A stretch of DNA of 64,000 nt from Desmodus rotundus (lineage: Eukaryota > Chordata > Mammalia > Chiroptera > Phyllostomidae). This document shows, piece after piece, positions 12,461 through 23,931 of the stretch. A program made the position numbers and the translations under genes. Positions within the stretch are counted from its first letter, which is position 1; each line of letters starts with the position of its first letter. The notes beneath the pieces were generated by a model. The model was given only the letters and a program-made list of their open reading frames with translations, made no database searches and was not told where the DNA came from. Location of the stretch: NCBI RefSeq assembly GCF_022682495.2, contig NC_071390.1:150636583-150700582 (forward strand). Direction: 5' to 3'.

Positions 12461-12741
12461 AGGGCTAAGGGAAGAATTTATCTGTCATTTCTTTCTCATC
12501 TCCCTGCCTTTCTTTCCTTTCCCCCCCAAACTGTAGATATTTTAAATGTTACATTTATTAAGTTAGTACCTTTGATACATACATTCACAAAGAACAAAAT
12601 ATTTTATTTCTCTGCCCCCAAAACATAAAAATCAGTGTAGTTTTGAGTAACGCAAGATGTAGGAACTCACAGCAGAATTACATTAATTTTGCATTTTCAG
12701 TAAGATGGTGTAGTCTACTAGTAACTCTGTGTCACTGTGTG

Positions 12742-12790
12742 GTAGCTTCCTATGGTGGCCGTAACACGTGACCACAAGCTTGGTGGCGTT
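12742..12790 (-). mobile_element. Short MLT1-like LTR end
   Basis: TAGCTTCCTATGGTGGCCGTAACA followed by GACCACAAGCTTGGTGGC matches the antisense 3' end of MaLR/MLT1 LTRs. It breaks off into a TTTA-rich run. Confidence 0.45.
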
Positions 12791-12904
12791 ATTTATTTAT
12801 TTATTCATTTTTATTTTATCTTATTTTTAATTAAAGAAATTTTTTTTCAAGTCTGCCTGCCTTTCGTTAGTCTTAAAGTTTATCATAAGGAGTGTTAACT
12901 GACC

Positions 12905-13170
12905 TTTCTTCCCCTTGGGGTTCCATGGACCCTCTGGATGGCCGGGAGGGAAGCCAGGGCCTCCGCAGGCCTGGGGGGCTGGACTTGGGCATGTTGCTGG
13001 TGTGGCGTCCACCACAGTGGGTAGATGGAGCCATGTTGAAGAGGTCTGCAGGGGACCCGGAAGGGCTGGCAGAGCAGGGATGAGGCGGGGCAGCAGAGGT
13101 CCAGGCACTTCATTGAACAAGTGGCCCAGTCTTGGGGTAGAGGGCAGTGGGCAGTGAACCTTTGGAGACA
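12905..13170. other. GC-rich block of unknown nature
   Basis: About 265 bp of GC-rich sequence follows directly after an AT-rich stretch (12790-12850). Overlapping open frames of 63-114 codons on both strands result from low stop-codon density, not coding. Only a few CpGs remain. I recognise no repeat family. Confidence 0.4.
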
Positions 13171-13319
13171 CATATATATATCTGATACACCAGGCCTCTT
13201 CTAAATAGAAGCATAGCTTTGGAGAGGAAGGTAATAAAATGATAATAAGTGTGGTAGTAAAGCAAGCGGAGACTGCTTTGTCATTTATGAAACGCTCATC
13301 TCATTTGTACTCCATGAAG

Positions 13320-13450
13320 TCTGAAGTGCGAGCTGGAAGTCTGACGGGAGGTATGGGCATTACCCTCCTTTTTACAGAGAACTTGAGGCCCAGAGACATT
13401 GAAATGCCTTGCTGGAGTTCAGTGGTAGAGTGGGACTTAAAGTACACTCC
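13320..13450 (-). mobile_element. MIR SINE fragment
   Basis: TTTTTACAGAGAACTTGAGGCCCAGAGACATT then GTTCAGTGGTAGAGTGGGACTTAAA follows the antisense MIR pattern (tail of core, then the tRNA-like part). Confidence 0.55.
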
Positions 13451-13454
13451 TTCA

Positions 13455-15300
13455 TACTGTCCTTTTAATGAAACTAGATATTTACCTGCGGAATCTATAC
13501 TAGTGCATTTTTGAAAAAGGAGGAAAGAATATCCTTCCGTTAATTTCTATAAAATGTGATTTGAGGAGCTCCAGAAAGGCTTTTTCTGACAAATTACTGC
13601 CCAACTTACTACCAAACCAGTAATTTAACCATTAAAGGGTATCACACTTGCTCTTAGATTCTCCCTTTTCCCCTTTTAACTTGCAGAATTCTCTTGGGTG
13701 AGTTCAGCCATCCCGCCATTCATTTCTAAGAGTAGGAATGCTCATTTACTGGTGCTAGGAGGAAGCCAATGAGTTCTGAGTGTTTAGGGGGACAAGGGAG
13801 GGGTAAAGTCTGAGAAAGGAAAGTAGAAACCGCTAAAGGCAAGTTTGCTGCCTTTTCGATTGTGCCTTTGGGTCCCCATGACGGCACTTAAGCCTTTTCT
13901 GGAGTTTGTCCAATCACCTCCTCTGGAGCAGAGAATGTTCCTGAATTGCTTCTGAGTAAGACAGCCCAGGCTGGGGTGTTTCTAGGAGAGAGGGCTCTGG
14001 GGCCTCGTCGCTGCTTACTGGGCTGCAGGTGTCTGCGAGCGCGTCACGGATGTGAGGAACGATGCATTGTTACTGAAGAGAATTTCCGTGTTTCTGGTAC
14101 CTCTGCCAAGGGAGCCTGGGGCCTGGGAGAGTGCAGCACCCGTCTCCTTACTTCCTGTCAAGTAGTGTGAAATGTGTTGAAATAGTACTTAAGGTAACTG
14201 TTCTGGTTTTCACAGACAGCTTATAAGCTGTGCCTCTACTTCTTCTTTCTTCATCCTCCCCATTCAGTCTTTGCTTTGCTTTGCTTTGTACGTCCTGGAA
14301 TTCAAATTCTATACAGGCTTGGAAGTGCAGTATCACATTCTCCATTAGGTTAGCTAAGATTGATATTTTCATCTTCTCATATATTCACTAATTTGCCAAT
14401 GGTAACTCCTTTGCTGGAGTCAGCAAAACGACATCATTTCACTTGCCTACTAAGAGTTGTGGGACTGTTGCTTAGCCAGATTAGGAAGAAAGCAAGCAAG
14501 AAAGGGAGAAAGGGGGGAAAGTTGGTTATTTAGATCCTACGTACATTCTGTGCGGAGTTGAAGCAAAGAGTGGACACACTGAGTTGGCATTGATGGGAGG
14601 AGTGTGAATATTTTTATACAGGCTCCAGAAAGCCCAGTGTTGACCTGTTTGTATTATTTTTATTGGCTCCCTTGACAAACTGGCCTAACTTGGGGCCAAC
14701 GAACCAGCAGGAAATTTAGGTCACAGATAGTCACATTTTAAAACCTCCAGTTTTTAGCAGCTGCTTAATCATTGTAATTGATTGATGATAACGTGGCAAA
14801 GAGAGCTCTTAAATCGTTAAAGTGACCAGAGAAAGACAAATGGCTGGAGATTTTGTGGGATGCACAGTCCCAACCCCATATGGTGTCCTGTTCTGCCCTC
14901 TGAAGAAGTAGCTTGTCCCTCGTTTCATGCAACTTAAGGCCCAGCTGGCCTGTTAACAGAAGACAGCCCTTAAACTTGGCAGTGTTGTTTGAAGCACAGC
15001 AAAACATCAATTCCTGAGAGATGGGGGAAAAAAGTTACAAAAAAAGTCTCTATCCCCCTAAAACATATGAGTGTTTTAAATTGAACAGCCCTTATAAGTT
15101 GTTCTTTCCATCCTTCTCTGAAATCAAGGCTGTACCCTTTACTCGTAGCTGAAGTTACCGTGTAGCAGAATTATATTATTCCACGACTCTTGCAAGCTTC
15201 TTCTATTCCCTTGCTCTTGCTTTGGGTAAATGCTAATGTGTAATAAGAACTCTAAGTAGATAGCTCTGTTCTTCCCAGGACACAGGAAATGTGGCCTGGT
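13455..15300. other. Intronic DNA with no recognised element
   Basis: Holds a (CTTTG)4 repeat at 14269-14288 and a purine-rich run at about 14486-14521. The stretch near 14600-14760 is repeat-free and could be conserved, but I cannot show that. Confidence 0.45.
14269..14288. repeat. (CTTTG)4 repeat
   Basis: Four perfect tandem CTTTG units. Confidence 0.9.
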
Positions 15301-15309
15301 ATAATGGCA

Positions 15310-15690
15310 TTTTAAAGAGTTTGTATTGAAGTAAAGTATAACATAGAAAAATACAGCTCAGTGAATTTTTAATAACTGAAGACATCTGTGTAATCAGCAC
15401 CCAGATCAAGAAACAATATTACCAGCAGCCCTGGAAGCCTCCCAGTTACTCCTTTCTTCTGAAGGGTAGGGACTTTTAAAAACATAGATTAGTTTTCCCT
15501 GTTTTTTTTGGATTTACATAAACGGAATCATGTAATATATTCTTTTCATGGATTCATTCATTCAACAATATATTTGTGAGATTCATCCCTATTGTTCTAT
15601 GAAATTATAGATCATTCATTGCTGTGTAGTATTCTATTGTGTGACTGACTATACCGCATTTTTTCTCTAATGGCATTTTCAGTGGGAGAA
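15310..15690 (-). mobile_element. L1M-type LINE 3' end
   Basis: Antisense 3' UTR landmarks: AAAGTATAACATAGAAAAATAC, AATCAGCACCCAGATCAAGAAACA, GGATTTACATAAACGGAATCATG, TTCATTGCTGTGTAGTATTCTATTG. An old, diverged copy. Confidence 0.75.
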
Positions 15691-15879
15691 AAAGTTTGTA
15701 AGAGTCTGTTTTCACTTGGACTGAAGACTTCACTATGTCTCAGAGCCAGGGAATCATTTACTCCAAGACACAGATTACCAGCTCATTCCTCAGAGGGAGA
15801 AGATTTGAGAAACATGTTCATTCTTTGAGAGTAGCCTGTCTGGGTTCCTTTACATCTTTGTACTCTATTGTCTTCTTAA

Positions 15880-16625
15880 TACCTTCCAACTTCCTTGTCT
15901 GTGCCATATGTTACTCACTCCAGAAGCTTTCCATTTATTCTGGTCCTTTTCTCACTGCCCTGAACTCAAACATCTCCCATTCCTGAAACATTTGTATCCA
16001 TTCTGTTCTTATGTTTCACTCCAATTCTGCCTCTCTGTTTCTCCTTTGAACTGCTGCATCCTGCTCTGAAGCTCCATTCATAAACCTTGGAATAATTTTA
16101 GACTCTTCTCCTCTCACATTTCATATCCAATCCATCAGCAACCTATGCTGACTTTAGCTTCAAAACATTTCCAGATTCAACCAATTCACACTACCTCCAA
16201 AGCATCTACCTTGGTCCAAGCCCCATCGCTTCTCACTTGGATTATTGAAATCACTTCCTACTTGTCTCCCTACTTCTGCCCTTGCTCCTACAACATCTCT
16301 TCTCCTCACCACAGCTTGAGTAATAGCTTTTAAAACATAAATTAAGTCATATCATTCCTCTCCTTAAAGCCTTGTTCATCTCAGAAAAAAAGCAAAAGTT
16401 CTAACAATGGGCTGCATGGTCCTGAATAGTCTGGACTCTTCTCCGCCTTGTATCTTGCCCCTTCCCACTTTTTTGGTAAAGGGACCTGAGCCTGTCCATA
16501 CAACTTCCACACCCTTGATCCACCACCCTCTTCCTACTTCTCCTCTGAAGCCCATGCAATAGCGCCAATCTACCCTCTTCAAATCAGGGGCTCTTGGAGA
16601 CCATTTCAACCCTCTTGGATGACTT
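15880..16625 (+). mobile_element. L2 LINE (ORF2 end region)
   Basis: Follows L2 in order: CCTTGGAATAATTTTAGACTC, CATATCCAATCCATCAGCAA, TTGGTCCAAGCCCCATC, CACTTGGATTATTGAAATC, TTTTAAAACATAAATTAAGTC, AAAAGTTCTAACAATGGGCTGC. One of the longer L2 relics here. It is untranslatable as a continuous protein. Confidence 0.75.
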
Positions 16626-17164
16626 CAGGGTCTGATTCCTTTTGGTGCATGTCCTCTCAGCAGGTCCCATCCTCTGTTCACATAGAGGTAGGTAAACATA
16701 GAAAACTATGCTGTTTGTACAGGATACACTGGGTTGCCAATCACACAGAATTGGAAGCCATTGGCCCAGCGGCACTGGCTATCCCGGGCCCCAGCCAGCT
16801 GTCACCTGGGCGTGGGGTTGGGGGATGAACATGCATGGCAACACCAGGATGGGGAATCCTGCCTTAAAGTCTGTGGCTGAGACTACATGTTCCTGCCCCA
16901 GAGGTTTTTAACCTTGAATGAGGTTCTGGGGTCGGTCATCTATCTTACTTGGTCTCTTGGGAGCTGTAAGTCAGTGCTCCCCTCTGACGTGTTAAGTTGC
17001 CATACTGCTGCTCTTGCTCTTGTCTGCCCATTTGCTGGGCTCCCTTGTTGATTTGTACAGTCAGAATCCTGGCATCATACCCTGTCTCAAGGGTCTGGAT
17101 TCCTCTTCCCCACAAACTCTGGCTTCCCTCTGATTGGAAAGCCCTGGAGAGAAAATGTGCAGTG

Positions 17165-17350
17165 GACCAGAAGTAGGTTTTGGAGAAAGACTGGAGTTGG
17201 AACCCAGCTCAACCATTTGCCAGCTATTGTTCTTGACAGGTAACCTTTCACAGCTTCAGTTTCTTCCTCTGAAATAATAATACCTGTGTTACAGAGAAAC
17301 CAGGTGGAATACATGAGATGATCTATAATTATATCTTTGTAAATGTTCAT
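17165..17350 (+). mobile_element. MIR SINE
   Basis: GACTGGAGTTGGAACCCAGCTC, AACCATTTGCCAGCTATTG, CAGCTTCAGTTTCTTCCTCTG and AATAATAATACCTGTGTTACAG match the tRNA-related part, core and LINE-like tail of MIR. Confidence 0.8.
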
Positions 17351-17374
17351 TTCTGTTTTTGATGTCAGCTACTT

Positions 17375-18290
17375 CATTACAAAGGTGCGGATACTTTGAT
17401 ACTGTGTTCAAAGGACTGAGCTAGGTACTAGAGATACCATTAGGAGTAACATACTGTTCTTGCCATCAAGGATTTCTCAGTCTTAAAAGGGAGCTAGACA
17501 TAAATAAACAATTAAATCCAGGTTGATAAGAACCATGGTAGAGGGAAATAGAGACTTCTCAGGGATAACAAAATAGGCACATTTAACACATATAGGGAAA
17601 ATCAGAGGAGATAACACTTGAATTGAATCGTGAGACCAGGTGAGAAAGAGGGGAAAGAAAACCTTCTGGGCAGGGAGATAAGCATGTGCAGAAACACAGA
17701 GGCTCGGGCAAGTCATTCAGCAGACCTGACATGTAGCCTGTATTGAAAGGATTCGTGATGGATGAGGCTGAACAGTTAATTGGGACCATGAAGGTAAAAT
17801 GCATTTGTCATATCAGGCTTTATCTCAAAGGCAGTGGAAACCATGAAAGAATTTTAAGATCAAGTATTTGGTTTAGATTGAGATAAATCATGGCTAGAGA
17901 TAATGGTAGTTGCAACTTAGGTGGTAGAGGAAGGGATAGAGAGAACAGGGGTATAGAAAATTGTGAGGACTTGATAGCTTATTTGATGTGGCAGGAATAA
18001 GGAGAAGCTGCAGTAGAGTCCAAGTTTCTGTCTTGGTCAATGGGAAGAGTGATGGTATCACACAACAGTATAAGATATGCAGACTGAAGAGCAGATTTGG
18101 GTATAAAAGTCTTGATTTCAGTTTTAGACATGTTGAGTTACTTTGCAGACACCTTGTATGAGTGGAGAAGTCTAATAGGCAGCTGACTGTGTGGGTAGGG
18201 AGCAAGGAGAGAAATTTGGCTAGAAATAGAGATTTGTGAGTTATGTTGGTGTTCAGATAAAGGTGAGATACCAAAGGAATCCACAAACAC
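17375..18290 (-). mobile_element. Long L2 LINE fragment
   Basis: About 0.9 kb of antisense L2: TGAGCTAGGTACTAGAGATACC, GGGAGCTAGACATAAATAAACA, GTGAGACCAGGTGAGAAAGAGG, GGTTGCAACTTAGGTGG-like text and GTCTTGATTTCAGTTTTAGACATG. It is diverged with small indels. Confidence 0.75.
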
Positions 18291-18359
18291 AGTGATTCAA
18301 ACAGGATGGTTTATTTTCCATACACATTGCAGTCTAGAAATTGTTGGGTGGTTCAGTCC

Positions 18360-18535
18360 AGATGCCACTAAAAATGTGGTCCATGGACCAGCAGCATCGG
18401 GATCACATGAGAACCTGTTGGAAGTGCAGAATCTGTGGGCTCCATCCCTAATCTAAAGAATTGGCATTGCATTTCACAAGAGACCCAAGTAAATCACATG
18501 TGCATTACATTTTGAGAAGCTCCGATTTAAGGAAC
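18360..18535. mobile_element. MER5A-like (hAT-Charlie) element
   Basis: ATGTGGTCCATGGACCAGCAGC, GATCACATGAGAACCTGTTGG, CAGAATCTGTGGGCTCCATCC and ATTTTGAGAAGCTCCGATTT follow MER5A, a non-autonomous hAT DNA transposon shared by placental mammals. Confidence 0.7.
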
Positions 18536-18539
18536 TGAT

Positions 18540-20240
18540 GTTGCTTTGCCTTCTCTCATAAAAGGCAGTTGAAGCAATACTACTACCACTTCACTGCACT
18601 TTAGCCATAAAAAAAGGGAAAAAGAGAGTAAAAATAATGAACTTTCTTTTTAGAATGTGCCATCTTTAAATCAGTAAATATTGGTGTTTACTGTATTAGA
18701 AATTAAAGCTGAGAAAAGTTAAAAATAGTTATTAATTCCTTTAAAATAATAAGCATATATATAAGTTAACATAAATGACATGCTATATTTCTAAAAGAAA
18801 GAAATAAGTGAGAATATCATTGGTTTATATTCTAAAAAATATTTTGAATGCCTCACCGAATAGAAAATAATTGGATTCTCATATTTGCCTCCTCACTTAT
18901 GTGCTGTTTTATGTTGTTTGATTGAAGCATATGAAGAGAATTCAGCCTCATGCAGATATATAATTGAAAAAGGGAGGTATATTTTGATAGCCTTTTGAGA
19001 TGCTTGCTGATAAAAGTCGTGATTTCCTAACGGTAAATGGTAATGTGAAGTTGGAAACCGTATCGGTGAGCTTTTTGTCCTCTCTATATTAAAATTCACT
19101 CATCTATGTTGCATTTTGGATGGATCTCTTGCTTATGGCTGATTTTCTTACATCATACATTGGTCATGTGGAAAATACTGGCTCACTAAGTTATGCAGAT
19201 CTTCCAAATGTTGATACCTTTCATTATGCAATTCAAAAAAATCACATTTTTAATGTCACCATTAATGTCAGAGAATCTGGCAGTGACAGATACAAGTTTT
19301 CCAAAGTTTGAATTTTTGCTTAAAAGGCAGAATTTTATCATGGGCAATAAATATATCAGTTGTTTCCCTTAAAGGAACAAGCTCACTTTGTTCATTTTCG
19401 AGAAGATGTTTGGCAAATTCCCAAGTCTTAATTATCATAATTTCTCTATCTGAAGTTCTCTCAATTAACAGTGGTATTGCATGAGAGAAGCCATTAGTTC
19501 AGTTCACAACTCAAAGGATTACGTAAGTGCTTTCCCTCCAGATAACCAAGGCCCTTCAGCGTGTAGCAGAAGTGCGTTATGCATAGTTCCTAGTTTGAGA
19601 CAGAATATTGAAGAGACATTTATTTAAGGGCTGACGTGTTGTAAGATTAAGTTTTACTGCTTAATCAAGAGCGCTCTTAAGTGAAACTGGCTTTTTAAAG
19701 AATTCCAACTGTGCGTACACAGCACAGAGATAAAGACCGCAGTGCCTGATAGCACGGTTTGCAGCCGCTCTCCTCGATGCCTTGAGGTACCAGCAATTTT
19801 ACCCCCATTACTTTTGCACTGTTAGTGTAAATGTGAAAAAGGCAAAGAATGCCTCAGTATTATTGTAAAAACAGTTTTGACCTTACCTCCTGAGAGGTCT
19901 CTCTGGAATTTCAGGAGTGCGGACCCCACTTTAAAAACCACTGTCATTTGTCCGTATTCTGGGCCCGAAGACTACTGACTTATGAGATTGCAAGGTCTTA
20001 AACTAACTAGTTCTAAGCAAAACTGATAGCCAGCAAATGTTAAGTTGGGTGTGTCTCTGTGCTGTCCCTTTCTGTTACATCCCTGAAGGAACTCTCCGGA
20101 TCCCTAGTGGTACAGATGGAAAAGGTACCACCAAAGTACCTTCCTGCTTGCTCTCCTTGTTCTTTCAGTTATTTGGCAAGTATTTAGGGAGCCCTACAAC
20201 ATACCAGGTTGTCTGCCTGGGCTGTGGGCCCTGATGCGGA
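18540..20240. other. Repeat-poor AT-rich intron, possible conserved sequence
   Basis: No nameable transposon in about 1.7 kb. The parts around 18880-19100 and 19370-19560 contain homeodomain-like ATTA motifs such as TTAATTATCATAATTT. Conservation is a guess from texture only. Confidence 0.4.
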
Positions 20241-20259
20241 GCTTCTCATGCCCTGGCTC

Positions 20260-20770
20260 ATGCAAACTACTTGTGTTAATTTCCTGTGGCTGATATAGCA
20301 AATCACCGCAAACTTAGTGACATAAAACAACATAAATTTGCCACCTTACAATTGTGTAGGTCAGAAGTCTGATACCAGTCTCGCTGAACTAAAATCGAGG
20401 TGTTGGAAGCACTGCATTTCTTCCCAGAGGCTCTAGGGGAGCATCTGCTTCCTTGTCTTTTCCAACTTCTAGAGGCCCCCTGCATTCCTTGGCTCCCGGC
20501 CCGCTTCCTCCACCTTCAAAGTCAGCAGGGTTGCTTCTTTCTGACCCTTCATCACTGCATCTCGCTCTGACCACCGTCGGGAAAAGTCCTCTGCTTTGGG
20601 GACTCATGTGATTAGATTGGGCTTACCCAGTAATGCAGGGTAGTCTCCCCGTCCCAAGATCTGTAACCTAATTGCAGCTGCAAAGTCCCATTTGCCATAT
20701 AAGGTAACATATTTATGGTTCTGGGGACCAGAGTTCAGGCTTCTTTGGGGGGCCATTTTTCTACCTAGCA
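20260..20770 (-). mobile_element. MLT1-type LTR (ERVL-MaLR)
   Basis: An antisense solo LTR-like copy. It opens TTAATTTCCTGTGGCTGATATA, continues with ACTTAGTGACATAAAACAAC, GAGGCTCTAGGGGAGCATC and GGGGACTCATGTGATTAGATTG, and ends TTTGGGGGGCCATTTTTCTACC. No internal retroviral genes are present. Placental-wide and long inactive. Confidence 0.8.
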
Positions 20771-20819
20771 CACACTCTAGTAAGTGTGCATTAAATGTTG
20801 TTGAAGGAATGAAGGAAGG

Positions 20820-21135
20820 ATCCTATCCTATCGCTCACTTCTCAGAGCTTTGCTCCTTCCTCATATGAGATGTTGATTGTTTAAGACTCAGTTGCAGTAC
20901 CACCTCTTCCAGGATTTAGGTGTTCCTTTGCTGTGTTTCTAAAGTGAATGAATACCTCTACTAAAGCTCTTATTATTGCATCATCGCACTGTTTGTTTAC
21001 TCCTACCCCACTCCCCTGTAGCTCTGGAATCTTCTGCCTTCCTTTGTTCTTTGTATGCCCAGACTCTATCAAGGTAGCTGGCACACCATATTTACACAAT
21101 AAAGGATGCATTAGTGCCTCAATGAATTGTCCTTA
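20820..21135 (+). mobile_element. L2 LINE 3' end
   Basis: CAGTTGCAGTACCACCTCTTCCAG, CTCTTATTATTGCATCATCGC, TTCCTTTGTTCTTTGTATGCCC and GCTGGCACACCATATTTACACAATAAA match the L2 terminal region, with the usual end near an AATGAA motif. Confidence 0.6.
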
Positions 21136-21139
21136 CACA

Positions 21140-21970
21140 TCCCAGTTACATGTTTCCATTTTTCCTGGGACATATAAAGGAGCAGAATGGCTTGTTGAGG
21201 GAATTCAAGGCCTAGGCGCAAGTCTTAGTACAAGGATGGCAAGTGATGTTTGGGGTAGCAGAGCCTTAGGCACTCCTTCGGTCGCCCACTGGCAGCATAC
21301 CTGGGACTGAGCTGGAGTTTGGAGGGATTGCAGAGATGGATTCTCCAGCAGCACCCTACGGTGGGTTAAAGTTTCCCTGAGTGTCTGCAGGCTCTGCACC
21401 TCGGAGGAGCAGGTGTGAAGCCAGCCCAGCCTGCTCGGCTGCCACATGGAAGGTGGCCTGTTTGCTCCTCATGCCTGCAGAGGTAGCCAGCTCAAGGACT
21501 GACTCTGACTTTGCAGAGGTGTTTTAATTCAGCCAAAAAGTTGGACTTTCTAAAGACAACATGCATTTTACAGAGGGCCCTTTGTATGGAGTTACTGGGG
21601 ACTCATTCAAAAATAACAGAAGCCCCAGTCTAGAGAATCGTTCTGTCACAAGACACAGCCCCAGTCTTCCACCTCCTACCAGTAGGCCCATTTATATCAA
21701 AATGAATAAGAAATTTAATCCCTGGGTTTTTGTTTTTTGTTTTTGCTTTGGTTGTGGTCTGCTCTGTGTGTGCTTTTTTAAAAGGCAGTGTTTAATAATG
21801 TTTACATTGCCTTTAACCTTCGACTACCTTTGCAGTTTGTAGGCTGCTCCTCCCTCCTCTGAGACTGCTAACTTCCTATTCCTAGAAGGCATTTCATTCC
21901 CTTACCAATCGTCTCTATCACTTCTGCTGGGGAAGAAAGGAGACCAGGGAGTGGTAGGCAGTAGTGGTTG
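21140..21970. other. Intronic DNA with no recognised element
   Basis: Moderately GC-rich to 21.5 kb, then AT-rich with TTTTTGTTTTTGC-type simple sequence near 21727-21745. No coding signal or nameable repeat. Confidence 0.45.
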
Positions 21971-22425
21971 GAGTAATAGTTAGTATTTATCCAAGGCTTT
22001 GTGCCAGGCACAGTGCTATGTGATTTACTTCTCTTATTAAATCTTTGAAACAACCTTATGAAACAAAAGCTATTGTTGTCTATTCTCAAACGTAAGAGAA
22101 AGCGTTTTCCCCAAAATTAGCCCTCAGAAAAGAGGGCGCCCCCTTATGTTTGAGTCCTGACAAAGATCGCCCAGTTGTGGGGATCACTGTATTTCAGACC
22201 ACAAAGTAGATTAAGTAATTGTCCCAGAATTATGAAAATGGTGCCTATTGTTTGGGATTGCTTAATATTCAAGTATGTGGTGGTGTTTTTTCCATTTTAG
22301 TAGGTGAGGAAACTGAGACTTGGCAAAGGCAAAGTCAAACAACTTGCTTGAGGCCGCATAGCAAATAAGTGGTACAGCTGGGGTTCAAATCCAGGCATAC
22401 AATCTTTCTCCCATGTCCTCATTAT
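21970..22425 (-). mobile_element. Two MIR SINE pieces, possibly one split copy
   Basis: Antisense MIR tail at 21972-22100 (TTGTGCCAGGCACAGTGCTATGTG) and antisense MIR core plus head at 22290-22425 (GTGAGGAAACTGAGACTTGG, CAGCTGGGGTTCAAATCCAGG). The roughly 190 bp between them is unassigned, so this is either two copies or one MIR with an insertion. Confidence 0.65.
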
Positions 22426-23385
22426 TAGTCCTCCTCAGGTCCTTTCTCTTGCCTTCGAAAAGGTTTCAGTCCAGGGGATCCCTGATGTTTTTCTTCCTTC
22501 TTGTTGAGGTTTCATTCTCAGAGCAGAGGCGATCAGAGGGTGAATGCGCATCCAGTCCGGAGCCATGCTTTCATGGAGGACACTAGGAAGCTCTGTTTCG
22601 CCTTCTACGGCGTGGGATTCCCTCTGGTTCAGCCTTTCCTGATGAGCACCCTGCCTCCCTTTGCCATCGGTGGAGAGTTTATTGCTTCTGGACTCAGTCC
22701 CTTTTCTCAGTGCTGGTTGTAGGAGTTGTTCCTCATACTGAGCTGGAATTGCCTTTCCTGGAATTTTCAGGCTAACAGAAAGGCGATCAAAATATACCTG
22801 GGTCTGTTTCATCTGATCTCTGCTCTCCTCCCCTCCCCTCCTTCTTCCCTTCCCAATAAACATTTTATTTTAAAACACTTGTAGATTTTAGAAAAGGTAC
22901 CTATGTGCCAAGATAGTACAGAGATTTTCTACATATCTCTCAGCTTATTGTTAACAGCTTACATTACTGTGGTACATTTGTCAAAACAAAGAAATCAATA
23001 TTGATCCATTATGATTGAGCATAAACTCCAGATTTTATTCTGATTTTACTAGTTTTCCCCTAATATTCCCTTTTGTGTTCCACAATCCCAAATTACATTT
23101 AGTCATTATTTTCCCTTGGTCTAACCTTGTGTGTGGTAGTTTTTCAGCCTTTTCTTGTATTTTATCACCTGGGCAATGTTAAAGAGTACTGGCCAGGCAT
23201 TTTGTGGAATGTCTCTCAGGATTTATCCAAGGTTTCATCATGTGGTGTTGGATTTGGAAGAATACCATGAAAGTGAGTGTCATTCTCATTAGATCACATT
23301 GGGGACACGATATCAATATGACTTAACACTAGTAATGTCAACCCTGGTCTTCTGGCTAAGGTAAAGATACTCCTCCCTTCCCTGT

Positions 23386-23615
23386 TTTTTTTTGTTTTTT
23401 TTTTTAAGGATTTTATTTCTTTATTTTTAGAGAGAGGGGAAGGGAACGAGAAAGAGAGAGAGAAACGTCAATGTGTGGTTGCCTCTCACATAGCCCCCAG
23501 TGGGGACCTGGCCTGCAACCCAGGCGTGTGCCCTGACTGGGAATCAAACTGGTGACCCTTTGGTTTGGAGGCCTGTGCTCAATCCACTGAGCTATGCCAG
23601 CTAGAGCATTTCCCC
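23386..23615 (-). mobile_element. Ves SINE inserted in an L1 relic
   Basis: A full-length minus-strand Ves: T-rich tail, TTTTAAGGATTTTATTTC, a GAGAG-rich block, CCAGTGGGGACCTGGCC, then GAATCAAAC and the CTGAGCTATGCCAGCTAGAG head. Flanking CCTCCCTTCCCTGT (23372-23385) and CCTCCCCTTTCTGT (23616-23629) look like a 14-bp duplication with three changes. Confidence 0.88.
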
Positions 23616-23718
23616 CCTCCCCTTTCTGTACAAAATTTTTTGAGAAGCAAGTTATCATGTGTAGCCCACACACACGAGGTGGGGGTATTAAGCTCTACCT
23701 CCAGGTGGTGGGTATCTA

Positions 23719-23931
23719 CTATATTTTTTGGACCATAAGACACACCTAGGTTTTAGAGGAGGAAAATAGGAAAAAAATTTTTGAAGCAAAAAATGTGGTA
23801 AAATATTTAATAACATCCTTTAAAGCAGAAATCCTGTAGTGACCCAAGTAAGCTACATTTGGACTATAAGATGCACCCCCATTTTCCTCCCAAATTGGGG
23901 GGGGGTGCATCTTATAGTCTGAAAAATATGG
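23719..23931. mobile_element. Mariner-type MITE with TA target duplication
   Basis: A 213-bp element with terminal inverted repeats: CTATATTTTTTGGACCATAA on the left, and on the right the reverse of CCATATTTTTCAGACTATAA. A TA dinucleotide flanks each end (23717-23718, 23932-23933), as Tc1/mariner elements duplicate. No coding capacity. It carries an extra inverted copy of the right terminus (see findings). Confidence 0.85.

Noticed and set aside
12892..13173. Four overlapping open frames on both strands
   Set aside because: They are explained by GC-rich composition with few stop codons. No domain or conservation signal is visible.
20260..20770. Endogenous retrovirus with genes
   Set aside because: Only a solo MLT1-type LTR is present, with no internal gag, pol or env sequence next to it.
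22435..22863. 142-codon antisense open frame
   Set aside because: It lies in GA-rich sequence with low stop density, with no homologous domain visible, ending at the edge of an L1 relic.
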